From assembly GCA_039029735.1 (NCBI GenBank), contig JBCCFL010000008.1:62001-126000 (forward strand): 64,000 nt of DNA, read 5' to 3'. A model generated the notes under the pieces. That model had not been told where the DNA came from. It ran no database searches and saw only the letters and a program-made list of their open reading frames with translations. Source of the DNA: CADEDH01 sp039029735. GTDB lineage: Bacteria > Actinomycetota > Acidimicrobiia > Acidimicrobiales > SZUA-35. The position numbers and the translations under genes were made by a program. The stretch's first letter is position 1. Each line of letters starts with the position of its first letter. This document shows positions 40,761 through 49,651 of this stretch, one piece after another.

Positions 40761-42221
40761 ATGGCTGAGGCTGCCGCCTTCTTCGACCTCGACCGCACCC
40801 TGCTCCTGGGAGCGAGCGGTCCAGTGATCTCCGACGCGCTCCGCGAACGTGGCCTACTGGGCCCTGACCGCCTCGGCGTGGGACGCGCCGCCTTCGGGCT
40901 GTTCGACCTGATCGGCGAAACCTTGCCGTCGATCGCCCTCACCCGGGTCGGGGTGCGTGCGGTGAAGGGATGGCCTCGCGGTGAGGTGCAGGCGGCAGGC
41001 CGCGACATCGTGCCAACGCTCTCCAAGAAGGTCGAGCCGTTCGCCAAGGCCGCCATCGAGGACCATCGGGCTCGGGGTCACAAGGTGGTGCTAGCCACGA
41101 CCACCCCGTTCGATCTCGTTGAGCCCTTCGCCGAGGCAATGGGCTTCGACGACGTGCTCGCCACCCGCTATCGCGTGGCCGACGACGGCACCTACAAGGG
41201 CGAGATCGACGGTGAGTTTGTATGGAACCGGGGCAAGGCCCGCTCGGTCGCCACGTGGGCTCGCGCCAACCTGGTCGAGTTGTCGGACAGCTGGGCCTAC
41301 TCCGACAGCGTGTTCGACCTGCCGATGCTCTCAGCCGTCGGCAATCCCGTTGCGGTGAACCCTGATGCTCGCCTGCTGGTGGTGGCACGGACGCGGGGCT
41401 GGCCGATCACCTGGTTCAACGCACCGCCCGGCGTCCCCAAACCGATCGGCATCGAGCCCCAGGACGTGCTGGCCCAGCTCGCCCAACCTCGGCTGTTTCC
41501 GTGGGCCCGCTTTGATCTCCAGGGCGCCGACACCATCAGTGATGCCGGCGGAGCGATCCTCGCCTCGAACCACCGCAGTTACCTCGACCCCCTGGCCATC
41601 GGCATGTTGGCGGCGTCGGCCGAGCGCCCCACCCGGTTCCTCACCAAGGCCGAACTCACCGATGCCCCGGTGGTCGGGTCGATCATCTCGGCGCTCGGGG
41701 CCATCCGGGTGGACCGGGGGAGTGGGAGCGACGAGCCGCTCCGGCAGGCCGCCCAGGCCGTGTCGGCCGGAGAGCTGATCGCGGTGTTCCCCCAGGGCAC
41801 CATCCCTCGCGGTCCGGCCTTCTTCGATCCGAAACTCGAGGCTCGCACCGGTGCTGCCCGCCTGGCCCTGCAAACGGGCGCACCGCTGATCCCGGTTGGC
41901 ATCTGGGGGAGTGATCGGGCCTGGCCCCGCAACTCCAAGGTGCCCTACATCCTCAACCTTGCTCGCCCGCCACAGGTGCAGGTGCGGGTAGGCGAGCCCT
42001 ACCGGCCCACGGGCGATGACGTGCGGGCGATCACCGAAGATCTCATGGCCCGGATCGTCGATCTCCTGCCGCCCGAGGCCAAGCAGCATCGCACGCCCAC
42101 CGATGCCGAACTCGCAGCCACCTATCCCGACGGGGTGATCCCAGACGAGGCGATCTCAGACCACGTGGATTCGGATTCGGTTGACGAGGCCGACAACGAG
42201 GGTGCCGACGACCACAGCTAG
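40761..42221 (+). CDS. HAD-IB phosphatase fused to 1-acylglycerol-3-phosphate acyltransferase (PlsC)
   Basis: This is a 486-residue protein. The first 230 residues are a HAD-IB (SerB-like) domain: motif I is FFDLDRTLL with both Asp kept, later KVVLATTTPFDLVEPFA and the motif III-IV region YSDSVFDLPMLSAVGNPVAV. From about 245 comes a PlsC domain with the HX4D motif NHRSYLD and FPQGTIPRG, where most PlsC proteins have FPEGTRSRG. By family it could acylate lysophosphatidic acid and remove phosphate, linking two steps of glycerolipid synthesis at the membrane face. The C-terminal 50 residues are acidic. A related HAD domain fused to a fatty acyl-CoA reductase is encoded at 51341-53677. Confidence 0.88.
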   Translation: MAEAAAFFDLDRTLLLGASGPVISDALRERGLLGPDRLGVGRAAFGLFDLIGETLPSIALTRVGVRAVKGWPRGEVQAAGRDIVPTLSKKVEPFAKAAIEDHRARGHKVVLATTTPFDLVEPFAEAMGFDDVLATRYRVADDGTYKGEIDGEFVWNRGKARSVATWARANLVELSDSWAYSDSVFDLPMLSAVGNPVAVNPDARLLVVARTRGWPITWFNAPPGVPKPIGIEPQDVLAQLAQPRLFPWARFDLQGADTISDAGGAILASNHRSYLDPLAIGMLAASAERPTRFLTKAELTDAPVVGSIISALGAIRVDRGSGSDEPLRQAAQAVSAGELIAVFPQGTIPRGPAFFDPKLEARTGAARLALQTGAPLIPVGIWGSDRAWPRNSKVPYILNLARPPQVQVRVGEPYRPTGDDVRAITEDLMARIVDLLPPEAKQHRTPTDAELAATYPDGVIPDEAISDHVDSDSVDEADNEGADDHS

Positions 42222-42266
42222 CCCGGTGGGCCGGCCGGGGCGATCGACACCCTCGGAGCCTTCGAC

Positions 42267-44558
42267 TCAGCCGCCGACGCGCTCGCGGATCACCGCCAGG
42301 GCGGAGCCCGCCTTGAACCAGCCGATCTGATCGTCGGAGAAGGTGTGGTTGCCCTGGAAGCTCCAGGTGGAGCCGTCGGGGCGGGTCACCGTGACCGTCA
42401 CGGGCTGGCCCGGGGCGAGCTCTGAGAGGCCTTCGGTGCCGAGCCGGTCCTCCTCGCCGATCTTGTCGTAGTCGCCAGGGTCGGCGAAGGTCAGCGGCAC
42501 GATGCCCTGCTTCTTGAGGTTCGTCTCGTGGATCCGGGCGAAGGAGCGGGCCAGGATCAGCACGCATCCCCGGAAGCGGGGCTCCATGGCGGCGTGCTCT
42601 CGGGACGAGCCCTCACCCATGTTCTCGTCGCCGATCACGGCCCAGGCCTGGCCGGCCTCGTGGTAGGCCTTGGCCATCTCGGGGAACGCCTGCATCTCGC
42701 CGGTGAGCATGTTCATGCCCTGGCCCACGATGTTGTCGTGGTAGGCGCTCACCGCGCCGAGGTACAGGTTGCCCGAGATGTTCTCCAGGTGGCCCCGGTA
42801 CTTGAGCCACGGGCCGGCCATCGAGATGTGGTCGGTGGTGAACTTGCCGTGCGCCTTCACCAGAATCGGCAGGCTCTCGAAGTCGTTGCCGTCCCACGCT
42901 GCGAACGGTTGGAGCACCTGGAGGCGGTCCGAGGCCGGCGACACCTTCACGTCGATGCCCGAGCCGTCCTCCGGCGGGGCGATGAAGCCGCTCTCGCCCT
43001 CGTCGAAGCCCTGGGCCGGCAGCTCCTCGCCAACGGGCACGTCGAGGCGCACCTCGGTGCCGTCGGGGGCGGTGAGGCTCTCGGTGAGCGGATCGAAGTC
43101 GAGCGTGCCGGCGAGGGCCAGCGCCATCACCGTCTCGGGCGAGGTCACAAAGGCCAAGGTGGCGGCGTCGCCGTCGTTGCGCTTCGGGAAGTTGCGGTTG
43201 TAGGACGTGACGATCGTGTTGGCCTGGCCTTCGGTGTAGCCCGGGTCGCCGCTGCGGTCCCACTGACCGATGCAGGGGCCACAGGCGTTGGCCAGCACGG
43301 TGACCTCGGATCCGAGGGCCGCGAAGTCGGCCAACAGGCCATCGCGTTCGATGGTTGCCCGTACCTGCTCGGAGCCCGGGGTGATCATCAGCGGGGTTTT
43401 CACCTGCAGCCCGGCGGCGCTGGCCTGTCGGGCGATCGACGCGGCCCGAGTGATGTCCTCGTAGGAGGAGTTCGTGCAGCTGCCGATGAGGGCGGCCGAG
43501 ATCTCGAGCGGCCAGCCCTTCTCCGCCGCCTCGGCACCGAGGGCCGACACCTCACGAGCCAGGTCGGGGGTGTGGGGCCCGTTGATGTGGGGCGCGAGGG
43601 TCGACAGGTCGATCTCGATGACCTGGTCGTAGTAGTCGGCCGGGTTGGCGAGCACCTCGTCGTCGGAGCGGAGGTGGTGGGCCACGGCGTTGGCGGCATC
43701 GGCAGTGGCCTCGCGCCCGGTGGACTTGAGGTAGCGGGCCATGGCGTCGTCGTAGCCGAAGATGCTGGTGGTGGCGCCGATCTCGGCCCCCATGTTGCAG
43801 ATGGTTCCCTTGCCCGTGGCGCTGAGGCTGTTGGCCCCGGGCCCGAAGTACTCCACGATGGCGCCGGTGCCGCCCTTCACGGTGAGGATCTCGGCCACCT
43901 TCAGGATCACATCCTTCGGGGCGCTCCATCCGCTGAGCTCGCCGGTCAGGTGGACACCGATCATCTTCGGCCAGCGCACGTTCCACGGGAACCCCGTCAT
44001 CACGTCCACTGCGTCGGCCCCGCCGACGCCGATGGCGATCATGCCGAGGCCGCCGCCGTTGGGGGTGTGGCTGTCAGTGCCGATCATCATGCCGCCGGGA
44101 AAGGCGTAGTTCTCCAGCACCACCTGGTGGATGATGCCGCTGCCCGGCTTCCAGAAACCGCCGCCGTACTTGGCCGACACCGACTCGAGGAAGTCGTACA
44201 CCTCGTCGTTGGAGTCGAGGGCGGCGAGCAGATCCTTCTTGCCGTCGTCGCGGGCCTGGATCAGGTGATCGCAGTGGGTGGTGGTGGGCACTGCCACCTC
44301 CGGCAGACCCGACGTCATGAACTGGAGCCAGGCCATCTGGGCGGTTGCGTCTTGCATGGCCACCCGGTCGGGGCGGAAGTCGACGTAGCTTACGCTGCGC
44401 TCGATCTCGGCGTCGGGGCTGTCGAGGTGGTTGGTGAGGATCTTCTCGGCCAGGGTCATGGGGCGGCCCAGGCGTTGCTTCATGGCGCCGATGCGCTCGT
44501 CGAGTGTCGCGTAGACCGCTTCGATCAATTCGATTGGGGTTTCTGGTCCGACGGCCAT
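42267..44558 (-). CDS. acn: Aconitate hydratase (mitochondrial/AcnA-like)
   Basis: This 763-residue [4Fe-4S] enzyme converts citrate to isocitrate. Cluster ligands are visible in IGSCTNSSYED and in ACGPCIG. The active-site Ser/Arg lie in GSSREHAAMEPRFRG, and MIGTDSHTPNGGGLGMIAIG is the usual substrate block. Its length is that of the mitochondrial-type enzyme, shorter than the 900-residue bacterial AcnA. The ATG at 44558 has GAAGGAG 9 bases upstream, so unlike many genes here it has a real leader; the open frame further upstream is spurious. It is divergent from a GntR regulator, and the promoter region carries direct repeats (44660-44686), which suggests regulation by that protein. Confidence 0.95.
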   Translation of the reverse strand: MAVGPETPIELIEAVYATLDERIGAMKQRLGRPMTLAEKILTNHLDSPDAEIERSVSYVDFRPDRVAMQDATAQMAWLQFMTSGLPEVAVPTTTHCDHLIQARDDGKKDLLAALDSNDEVYDFLESVSAKYGGGFWKPGSGIIHQVVLENYAFPGGMMIGTDSHTPNGGGLGMIAIGVGGADAVDVMTGFPWNVRWPKMIGVHLTGELSGWSAPKDVILKVAEILTVKGGTGAIVEYFGPGANSLSATGKGTICNMGAEIGATTSIFGYDDAMARYLKSTGREATADAANAVAHHLRSDDEVLANPADYYDQVIEIDLSTLAPHINGPHTPDLAREVSALGAEAAEKGWPLEISAALIGSCTNSSYEDITRAASIARQASAAGLQVKTPLMITPGSEQVRATIERDGLLADFAALGSEVTVLANACGPCIGQWDRSGDPGYTEGQANTIVTSYNRNFPKRNDGDAATLAFVTSPETVMALALAGTLDFDPLTESLTAPDGTEVRLDVPVGEELPAQGFDEGESGFIAPPEDGSGIDVKVSPASDRLQVLQPFAAWDGNDFESLPILVKAHGKFTTDHISMAGPWLKYRGHLENISGNLYLGAVSAYHDNIVGQGMNMLTGEMQAFPEMAKAYHEAGQAWAVIGDENMGEGSSREHAAMEPRFRGCVLILARSFARIHETNLKKQGIVPLTFADPGDYDKIGEEDRLGTEGLSELAPGQPVTVTVTRPDGSTWSFQGNHTFSDDQIGWFKAGSALAVIRERVGG

Positions 44559-44659
44559 GCTCCGACTCCTTCGTCTCGTGCGGTCTCGTTCGTAGGTCTC
44601 AGATGAGACGGGTGAGGTCGGCGACGCGTTGCGTGCGACACTCGCTTCTGATACATGTG

Positions 44660-44686
44660 TAATGCAAGTCGTTCGATAATACAAGT
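44660..44686. promoter_or_regulatory. Direct-repeat operator/promoter between aconitase and the GntR gene
   Basis: TAATGCAAGT (44660-44669) and TAATACAAGT (44677-44686) are 10-bp direct repeats, 9 of 10 identical, 17 bases apart. On the minus strand TTGTAT inside the second copy (plus 44679-44684) can serve as -35 for acn, with TACACA 17 bases on. GATAAT (44675-44680) is a plausible -10 for the divergent GntR gene. A regulator bound here could control both genes. Confidence 0.55.
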
Positions 44687-44746
44687 ACCAAACAGGTGCC
44701 AGACAACCATGGGACAACCAGCGGCAACGCCGATCGCCGTAGCGCC

Positions 44747-45565
44747 ATGAGGCGGATTCGATACCAGGAGATCGCCGACGAGCTTCGGCAGCAGATCACG
44801 GCCGGTGAATACGGGTCCGGCCAGGTGTTGCCGAGCGAATCCACGCTCGGCGCCGTCCATGATGCCAGCCGGGTCACGATTCGCAAGGCTCTCGAGCGCC
44901 TTCGCGACGAGGGGCTGGTCGAGTCCCGCCAGGGCTTCGGGTGGCTGGTCGCCACCGAGGCGCTGCCCCAGGCGCTCGCTGGGCTGAAGACGATCGATGA
45001 ACAACTGGCTGCGTCGGGTCGGCGCTCGGAGCGACGGGTGCTCGACTTCCGCTACGTCGACGCCCCCGCCGAGGTGGCCGACACACTCGGGCCTCGGGTG
45101 CTCGAGGTGCGACGGCTCAACCTGGCCGACGGCGAGCCCTTCGCTCGCGTCACCGTGTGGTGCCGGGAGGACCTGGCCGCTCCGTTGTCGCGAGCCGACG
45201 TCGAACGGTCGAGCTTTCTGCGACTGCTTGACGAACGGCCCGCCCAGGCAACCCAAGCGATCGGCGCCCGCGGCGTGGATCCCGACGACGCGCAGCTGCT
45301 CGGTCTGCCGCCAACGGCCGCCGTGCTCGTCGTGCGTCGCGTCACGCAGTCGGCGGCAGGGCGGGCGATCCTGGTGTCCGAACATGTCTTCCCCGGTCAT
45401 CTCACCGAGCTGGTGGTGACGCTGCCGTGGGCCGACGAGCACGAGGATGCTGCGCCACGGGGCCTCCGTCTGGTCGATGACCAGGGCGGCGACGACGGCG
45501 CCCTCAATCGGGCGAACCGGGCGAACCAGGCCCACCGGGCGGAGGGCACGTCGTCAGCAGGCTGA
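44747..45565 (+). CDS. GntR/HutC-family transcriptional regulator
   Basis: This is a 272-residue protein from the ATG at 44747. The N-terminal winged helix is clear: RYQEIADELRQQITAGEYGS, then SESTLGAVHDASRVTIRKAL and LVESRQGFGWLVA. From about 85 to 240 it has the UTRA-type effector domain of the HutC group, with RRLNLADGEPFARVTVWCRE and ILVSEHVFPGHLTELVV. The C-terminal 40 residues are low-complexity (repeats of RAN and QAH). It is divergent from aconitase and shares the promoter region with the direct repeats, so acn is its most likely target. The ligand may be a carboxylic acid, but that is a guess. Confidence 0.88.
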   Translation: MRRIRYQEIADELRQQITAGEYGSGQVLPSESTLGAVHDASRVTIRKALERLRDEGLVESRQGFGWLVATEALPQALAGLKTIDEQLAASGRRSERRVLDFRYVDAPAEVADTLGPRVLEVRRLNLADGEPFARVTVWCREDLAAPLSRADVERSSFLRLLDERPAQATQAIGARGVDPDDAQLLGLPPTAAVLVVRRVTQSAAGRAILVSEHVFPGHLTELVVTLPWADEHEDAAPRGLRLVDDQGGDDGALNRANRANQAHRAEGTSSAG

Positions 45566-45680
45566 ACGCAGATTGCCCATCGGTGGTTGTCGATCGCGGC
45601 GTGGTATCGAGGATCGCGTCGGCTATATCTGGGGGCCCGCCGTAATCCGGGGTTCGCCCCGCAACCGAGGGTCGCCGCCG

Positions 45681-46973
45681 ATGCCCTGCCCAAGACTGCT
45701 CCTGGCCTTGTGCCTGGTGTTCGCCGCGTGCGCCCCTGCCGCGTCCGATCTCGACGTCAGCGCTGGCCCTCAGCGTTCATCCGCGTCGCGCAGTGTGCTC
45801 CGCTCCGAGGCCGTTCCGCCCACCACCAGCCCGCCGCCGACGTCGGGGGTGCGGGTGTTCCCCGACGATCTCGACGCCATGGCGTTCCAGCTGACGGAGT
45901 CTCTGCCCGACGGGACTGGCGCTGGCGGGGGCGATCCCGAGGATCCGGCCGATCCGGGCCAACCGGTCACCACGCTGCGGGGGCCGACTGATGGGTCGAC
46001 GGCGTTGTACCGCGGGGTGGTGGCCTCGCTCGACCCCTCCGAGCAGGTGATCCAGCCCGTCGCCGGTGCGCCGCTGGCCACTGCGGGCGTCATGCCGCTC
46101 ACTGGGCTTCCGGGCCAGGTGCCAGACCGGCCCGCGATCGTGGTCAAGATCGACAACAGCCCACCCGCCCGCCCCCAGAGCGGGCTCAACGCCGCCGACG
46201 TGGTGGTGGAGGAGGAGGTGGAGGGCGGCCTCACCCGCTTCGCCGCCATCTTCCACAGCCGCACCAGCACCGTCGGTCCGGTGCGGTCCGGCCGCACCAC
46301 CGACCTCGGGGTGCTGGCCAGCCTCGGCCAGCCCCTGTTCGTGTACTCGGGGGCGAACTCGGTGACCGACTCCCTCATCCGGCGCCAGGACTACATCCAG
46401 AACCGCAGCTTCGACACCAGCAGCGGCTTCTGGCGCAGCCCGAACCGGCGAGCACCGTCGAACCTCTACACCGAGCTCGATCGCCACTGGGAGACGGCCG
46501 AGGGCGCAGCCCCGCCGGCCATGTTCGAGTTCCGCACCGACATCGACGACGGGGGCGACCGCAGCGGCGGCGATCCGGGTGAAGTGGAGCAGATCACGGT
46601 GCGGTTCCGGGCGAACCGGGTTACGTGGGAGTGGGCCGGGGCCGCCTGGCTCCGACGTCAGGGCGGCGAGCCCCATCTGGAGGCCGACGGCGATCAGGTG
46701 TCGGCAGCGAACGTGTTGGTGATGGAGGCCAACGAGGTGTCGACCGGAATGGTCGATGGTGCCGGTTCGCCTGTTCCCGAGTTCGTGCTCGTCGGCACTG
46801 GCCCAGTCACCGTGTTCACCGGGGGCCGCCAGATCGACGGCACCTGGACCCGGCCGACCCTCGACAGCGTGGCCACCATCACCGACGCACGGGGCAATGC
46901 GATCCCCCTCACGCCCGGCCGGACATGGATCGAGGTGCTACCCGCCGACACCGACCGTCTGGAGGTGGAGTAG
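45681..46973 (+). CDS. DUF3048-domain lipoprotein (YerB-like)
   Basis: This is a 430-residue protein. A lipoprotein signal ends in LVFAAC, with Cys17 as lipid site. A Pro/Ser/Thr-rich linker runs to about residue 140. The DUF3048 domain follows with PAIVVKIDNSPPARPQSGLN, then EEVEGGLTRFAAIFHS and VGPVRSGRTTD; its C-terminal part has ANVLVMEANEVSTGM, and GRTWIEVLP near the end. Homologues such as YerB are extracytoplasmic and of unknown activity. The ATG at 45681 is required for the signal peptide; the earlier open frame belongs to no gene. It may share a transcript with the small membrane protein that overlaps its end. Confidence 0.85.
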   Translation: MPCPRLLLALCLVFAACAPAASDLDVSAGPQRSSASRSVLRSEAVPPTTSPPPTSGVRVFPDDLDAMAFQLTESLPDGTGAGGGDPEDPADPGQPVTTLRGPTDGSTALYRGVVASLDPSEQVIQPVAGAPLATAGVMPLTGLPGQVPDRPAIVVKIDNSPPARPQSGLNAADVVVEEEVEGGLTRFAAIFHSRTSTVGPVRSGRTTDLGVLASLGQPLFVYSGANSVTDSLIRRQDYIQNRSFDTSSGFWRSPNRRAPSNLYTELDRHWETAEGAAPPAMFEFRTDIDDGGDRSGGDPGEVEQITVRFRANRVTWEWAGAAWLRRQGGEPHLEADGDQVSAANVLVMEANEVSTGMVDGAGSPVPEFVLVGTGPVTVFTGGRQIDGTWTRPTLDSVATITDARGNAIPLTPGRTWIEVLPADTDRLEVE

Positions 46974-47389
46974 CTCTGACGACGCCAGCCACACGCCACG
47001 TCAGTCGCCGTCGAATCGCGTTCCGCGACAATGGCGCGTTCATCGTGTTTCTCTCCGGCGCCACCACGCTCATCGGAGCCGTCGTCGCCGCCGACGTCCC
47101 CCTGATGGCGGCCTCGCTGGTGGTGCTGTCCGGGCTGCTCTGGGTGGCCTGGTGGCTGCGGGCCGGGATGATCAAGCAGGTGTTGGCCGACGGGGTGCAG
47201 GACGTCGGCGAGGTGGAGCAATGCTGGTGGTGGCGGAACCACTGGCGGATTCACGCCACCAGCCCTGGCGGCGACGTGACCAACTCGGTCATCGCCTTCC
47301 GCCGACCGGCCGGGGCCGGGGATCGAATCACGATCGGCCGGAGCCCCGACGACCTCGACGACGCCTTCATCGTGGAGGTGTGGACCTGA
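46925..47389 (+). CDS. Small membrane protein with two hydrophobic helices
   Basis: This is a 154-residue protein if it starts at the ATG at 46925 inside the end of the DUF3048 gene; no ATG or GTG lies nearer to the first helix in this frame, so a CTG near 46978 is also possible. Two hydrophobic helices occur (AFIVFLSGATTLIGAVVAAD and MAASLVVLSGLLWVAWWL). A soluble part follows with WWWRNHWRIHATSPGGDVTN and a short strand-rich end. I do not recognise a family. The Trp-rich turn is unusual. Coding is supported by sensible codon use and topology rather than by homology. Confidence 0.5.
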   Translation: MDRGATRRHRPSGGGVALTTPATRHVSRRRIAFRDNGAFIVFLSGATTLIGAVVAADVPLMAASLVVLSGLLWVAWWLRAGMIKQVLADGVQDVGEVEQCWWWRNHWRIHATSPGGDVTNSVIAFRRPAGAGDRITIGRSPDDLDDAFIVEVWT

Positions 47390-47399
47390 CGCCGCTGGC

Positions 47400-48056
47400 T
47401 CAGCCCTTGTTGCCGAAGGTATCCCAGTGCGTGAGTTCGGCTGCCGGCAGGCGTGGTGCGAGCTTGAAGTCGGTGCCGATCGTGTAGGCCACCGGGAACA
47501 GCCCTGCCTGGGTGTAGGTGTCGAAGGGGATACCCAGGATCTCGGCCGTCTTCTCCTCGTCGGGGAGATGGAGCGTGGTCCAGGCCGAGCCGAGGCCGCG
47601 GGCCCGGAGCGCCATCATGAAGCTCCACACGGCGGGGAGGATCGAGCCCCACACGCTGGCTTGGGCGAAGGTGGGCAGACCCTCACCGAGGCGACCCTCG
47701 ATCATCGGGATCACCAGGTAGGGCGCACGATGGAAGTTCTCGGCCAGGTACTCCGCTGAGGTGCGAACCTTGTCGGACCGCTCCGCTCTGGTGTCACCGG
47801 CGGCGTACTCCTGGCCCGGCTGGGAGGCGTACCAGTTGAAGTTCTTGGCGTAGAGCTCCGATACGGCCTTCTTCTTGGCCTCGTCGCCGATGACCATCCA
47901 CTGCCAGCCCTGGCGGTTCGACCCGGTCGGTGCCTGCTGGGCGATGTCGATGCACTCGAGGATCAGCGAACGGTCGACGGGCTTGTCGAAGTCGAGCCGC
48001 TTGCGCACCGAGCGGGTGGTGGTGAGCACGTCGTCGGCGGAGAGGTTCAGATCCAT
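47400..48056 (-). CDS. Nitroreductase-family FMN oxidoreductase
   Basis: This is a 218-residue protein from the ATG at 48056. The N-terminal RSVRKRLDFDKPVDRSLI and QQAPTGSNRQGWQWMVIGD are the FMN-binding start of the nitroreductase fold. Later come SVWGSILPAVWSFMMALRA and GLGSAWTTLH, which complete the cofactor site and dimer face. It would reduce nitro, quinone or related compounds with NAD(P)H. The region around residues 80-100 (with FNWYASQPGQEYAA) is a longer insertion seen in some actinobacterial members. It converges on the small membrane protein and is divergent from the Cys-containing protein at 48131. Confidence 0.88.
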   Translation of the reverse strand: MDLNLSADDVLTTTRSVRKRLDFDKPVDRSLILECIDIAQQAPTGSNRQGWQWMVIGDEAKKKAVSELYAKNFNWYASQPGQEYAAGDTRAERSDKVRTSAEYLAENFHRAPYLVIPMIEGRLGEGLPTFAQASVWGSILPAVWSFMMALRARGLGSAWTTLHLPDEEKTAEILGIPFDTYTQAGLFPVAYTIGTDFKLAPRLPAAELTHWDTFGNKG

Positions 48057-48130
48057 GGGGCAGCGCCTTTCGGGAGCAACACGAGCCGGAGAGGGCTCGA
48101 CTCGGCCCAAGGGTTGCCGATCGGAACACC

Positions 48131-48661
48131 GTGAGCAACATCGGATCAGTCGTCGCGTCGGTGGTGGTGCGCACCGTCGGCGCCGGCCTGGTGCTGAGCA
48201 TCGGATTGGCCTTTACGGAGCGTCCGATTCGCCTGCCGGGCCTGGCCGCTCCGGCCACCGACATCGACCAACTCGCGTTCGACCCGATCGAGACTCGCGG
48301 CCAGGATCGGCCGATCGACCGTACGGGGGGCGGCGCCGCCGACGAGGGGCGCACCGAGACCGCACCAGCAGGTTCAGCCGGCGCCGACGGCTCGGCGTTG
48401 GTGGGGGAGGAGGTGTTGGCGCAGCCCGAGATCGGCTACGGCACCTCGCCGGCGCTCGACCTGTTGTGGGACGCCTGCGAGGCCGGCAACGGCGTGGCGT
48501 GCGATCAACTCTTCGCCCAGGCCCCGCTCGGCAGCGCCTACGAGCAGTTCGGCCTCACCTGCGGCGACCGGCCACTCGTGCTCGACTGTGCAACGGATCT
48601 GGTGATCCTCGAGGCTGCGGAGGGGATCAGCGCCGTCGCCACCAGCGGTGAGGGCGAGTGA
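48131..48661 (+). CDS. Putative secreted or membrane-anchored protein with a Cys-containing C-terminal domain
   Basis: This is a 176-residue protein from GTG. Residues 5-28 are hydrophobic (VVASVVVRTVGAGLVLSIGL) and act as signal or anchor. A Gly/Ala/Asp-rich linker follows. Residues about 105-150 form a compact motif: LLWDACEAGNGVACDQLF, then GSAYEQFGLTCGDR. The same pattern (Asp-Ala-Cys ... Ala-Cys-Asp ... Gly-Ser ... Tyr-Glu ... Gly-x-Thr-Cys-Gly) is common at the ends of actinobacterial envelope proteins and kinases, where it has no firm name or function. A fourth Cys in VLDCATD may form a disulfide pair. The role is unknown. Confidence 0.65.
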   Translation: MSNIGSVVASVVVRTVGAGLVLSIGLAFTERPIRLPGLAAPATDIDQLAFDPIETRGQDRPIDRTGGGAADEGRTETAPAGSAGADGSALVGEEVLAQPEIGYGTSPALDLLWDACEAGNGVACDQLFAQAPLGSAYEQFGLTCGDRPLVLDCATDLVILEAAEGISAVATSGEGE

Positions 48662-48694
48662 CCGTGGTCGAGGCGCCGTCGTCGCTGCCCCGGC

Positions 48695-49651
48695 TCAGAC
48701 CTCGGGCCAGCGGCTCTCGCGTTGGCGGGAGCGGTCGGTACCGGGCTTAGGCCCGAGCGCCCAGCGGCGACGCCAGGCACCGGCCTCGGGCCCGGCCAAT
48801 GAGGCCGACGTCCCAGCATGAGCCCGACGCCGGGCCTCCCACCAGCCGAGAGAGAACTCGTCGGCCAGCTCCGAGATACGGGTTTCGATCCGGGCGGCGA
48901 AGTCGCGGGCATCCTCGTCATCGCCGCAGCGCATCGGCGAACCGAACACCACCGCACAGCGCGAGCGGGAGGGCCACGATTGGCCCTTGGGCAGGATCCG
49001 GCCGGTGCCGTCGATGTAGATCGGCACCACCGGCACACCGGTGCGTTTGGCCACGAAGGCGGCGCCGGGGCGGTGCTCCTGGCCCCAACCGTCGGGGCTG
49101 CGCCCGCCCTCGGGGAAGATCAGCAGGTTCTTGCCGTCCTTGACGGCTCCCACCGTGTTCTCGACCGACAGCTTCGACAGGCGGGTGCGCTCGATCGGGA
49201 TCGCCCCGATGAACAGCGCCGAGATGGCGCTGCGCACCCGGTCGGGGAAGAAGTAGTCGGCGCCGGCGGCGATCACCATGTGCTTGCGCAGGTTGGCCGG
49301 GATCGTGGCCAGGAGCAGCGTGGTGTCGGCGTGGCTGTGGTGGTTGGCGGCGAACACCACCGGCCAGTCCACGTTGTCGAGCCGGTCGGTGCCGATCACC
49401 TTGGGTGAGCCGTACACCCGGATGGCCGGCTTCATGAATCCCCACACACCGAGCTGACGGACCAGCTTGGCGCCGGGGCCGCTCGCCCACTCGGTGTCGT
49501 AGTGCACGCCCGTTGTCGGCTGCTCCACCCGCTTCTCGACGCCCTTCGGGGTGGTGGGCGGCGTGGTGATGAACTCCAGCCAGCCGGGATTGCGGGGCCG
49601 GCGGAGGCTCACCTTGGTGAGGTCCGACGGCTTCAGGTCGGAAAGCTTCAT
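48695..49651 (-). CDS. PlsC-type lysophospholipid acyltransferase
   Basis: This is a 318-residue protein whose ATG overlaps the stop of the LarA-like gene as ATGA. The acyltransferase motifs are WPVVFAANHHSHADTTL (HX4D), then FPEGGRSPDGWGQEHRPGAA and VPVVPIYIDGTG. The N-terminal 45 residues have Lys/Pro-rich stretches (ITTPPTTPKGVEKRVEQPTT), and the C-terminal end is basic, Arg- and Trp-rich. It would acylate a glycerol- or other alcohol-derived lipid at the membrane face. It is the last gene of the operon with the fatty acyl-CoA reductase/HAD fusion and the LarA-like protein, so all three probably make one lipid. Confidence 0.88.
   Translation of the reverse strand: MKLSDLKPSDLTKVSLRRPRNPGWLEFITTPPTTPKGVEKRVEQPTTGVHYDTEWASGPGAKLVRQLGVWGFMKPAIRVYGSPKVIGTDRLDNVDWPVVFAANHHSHADTTLLLATIPANLRKHMVIAAGADYFFPDRVRSAISALFIGAIPIERTRLSKLSVENTVGAVKDGKNLLIFPEGGRSPDGWGQEHRPGAAFVAKRTGVPVVPIYIDGTGRILPKGQSWPSRSRCAVVFGSPMRCGDDEDARDFAARIETRISELADEFSLGWWEARRRAHAGTSASLAGPEAGAWRRRWALGPKPGTDRSRQRESRWPEV

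Noticed and set aside
42528..44606. A 692-residue plus-strand open frame opposite aconitase
   Set aside because: Aconitase on the other strand has all catalytic motifs and a ribosome-binding site. The plus frame is a GC-rich antisense shadow with no domain.
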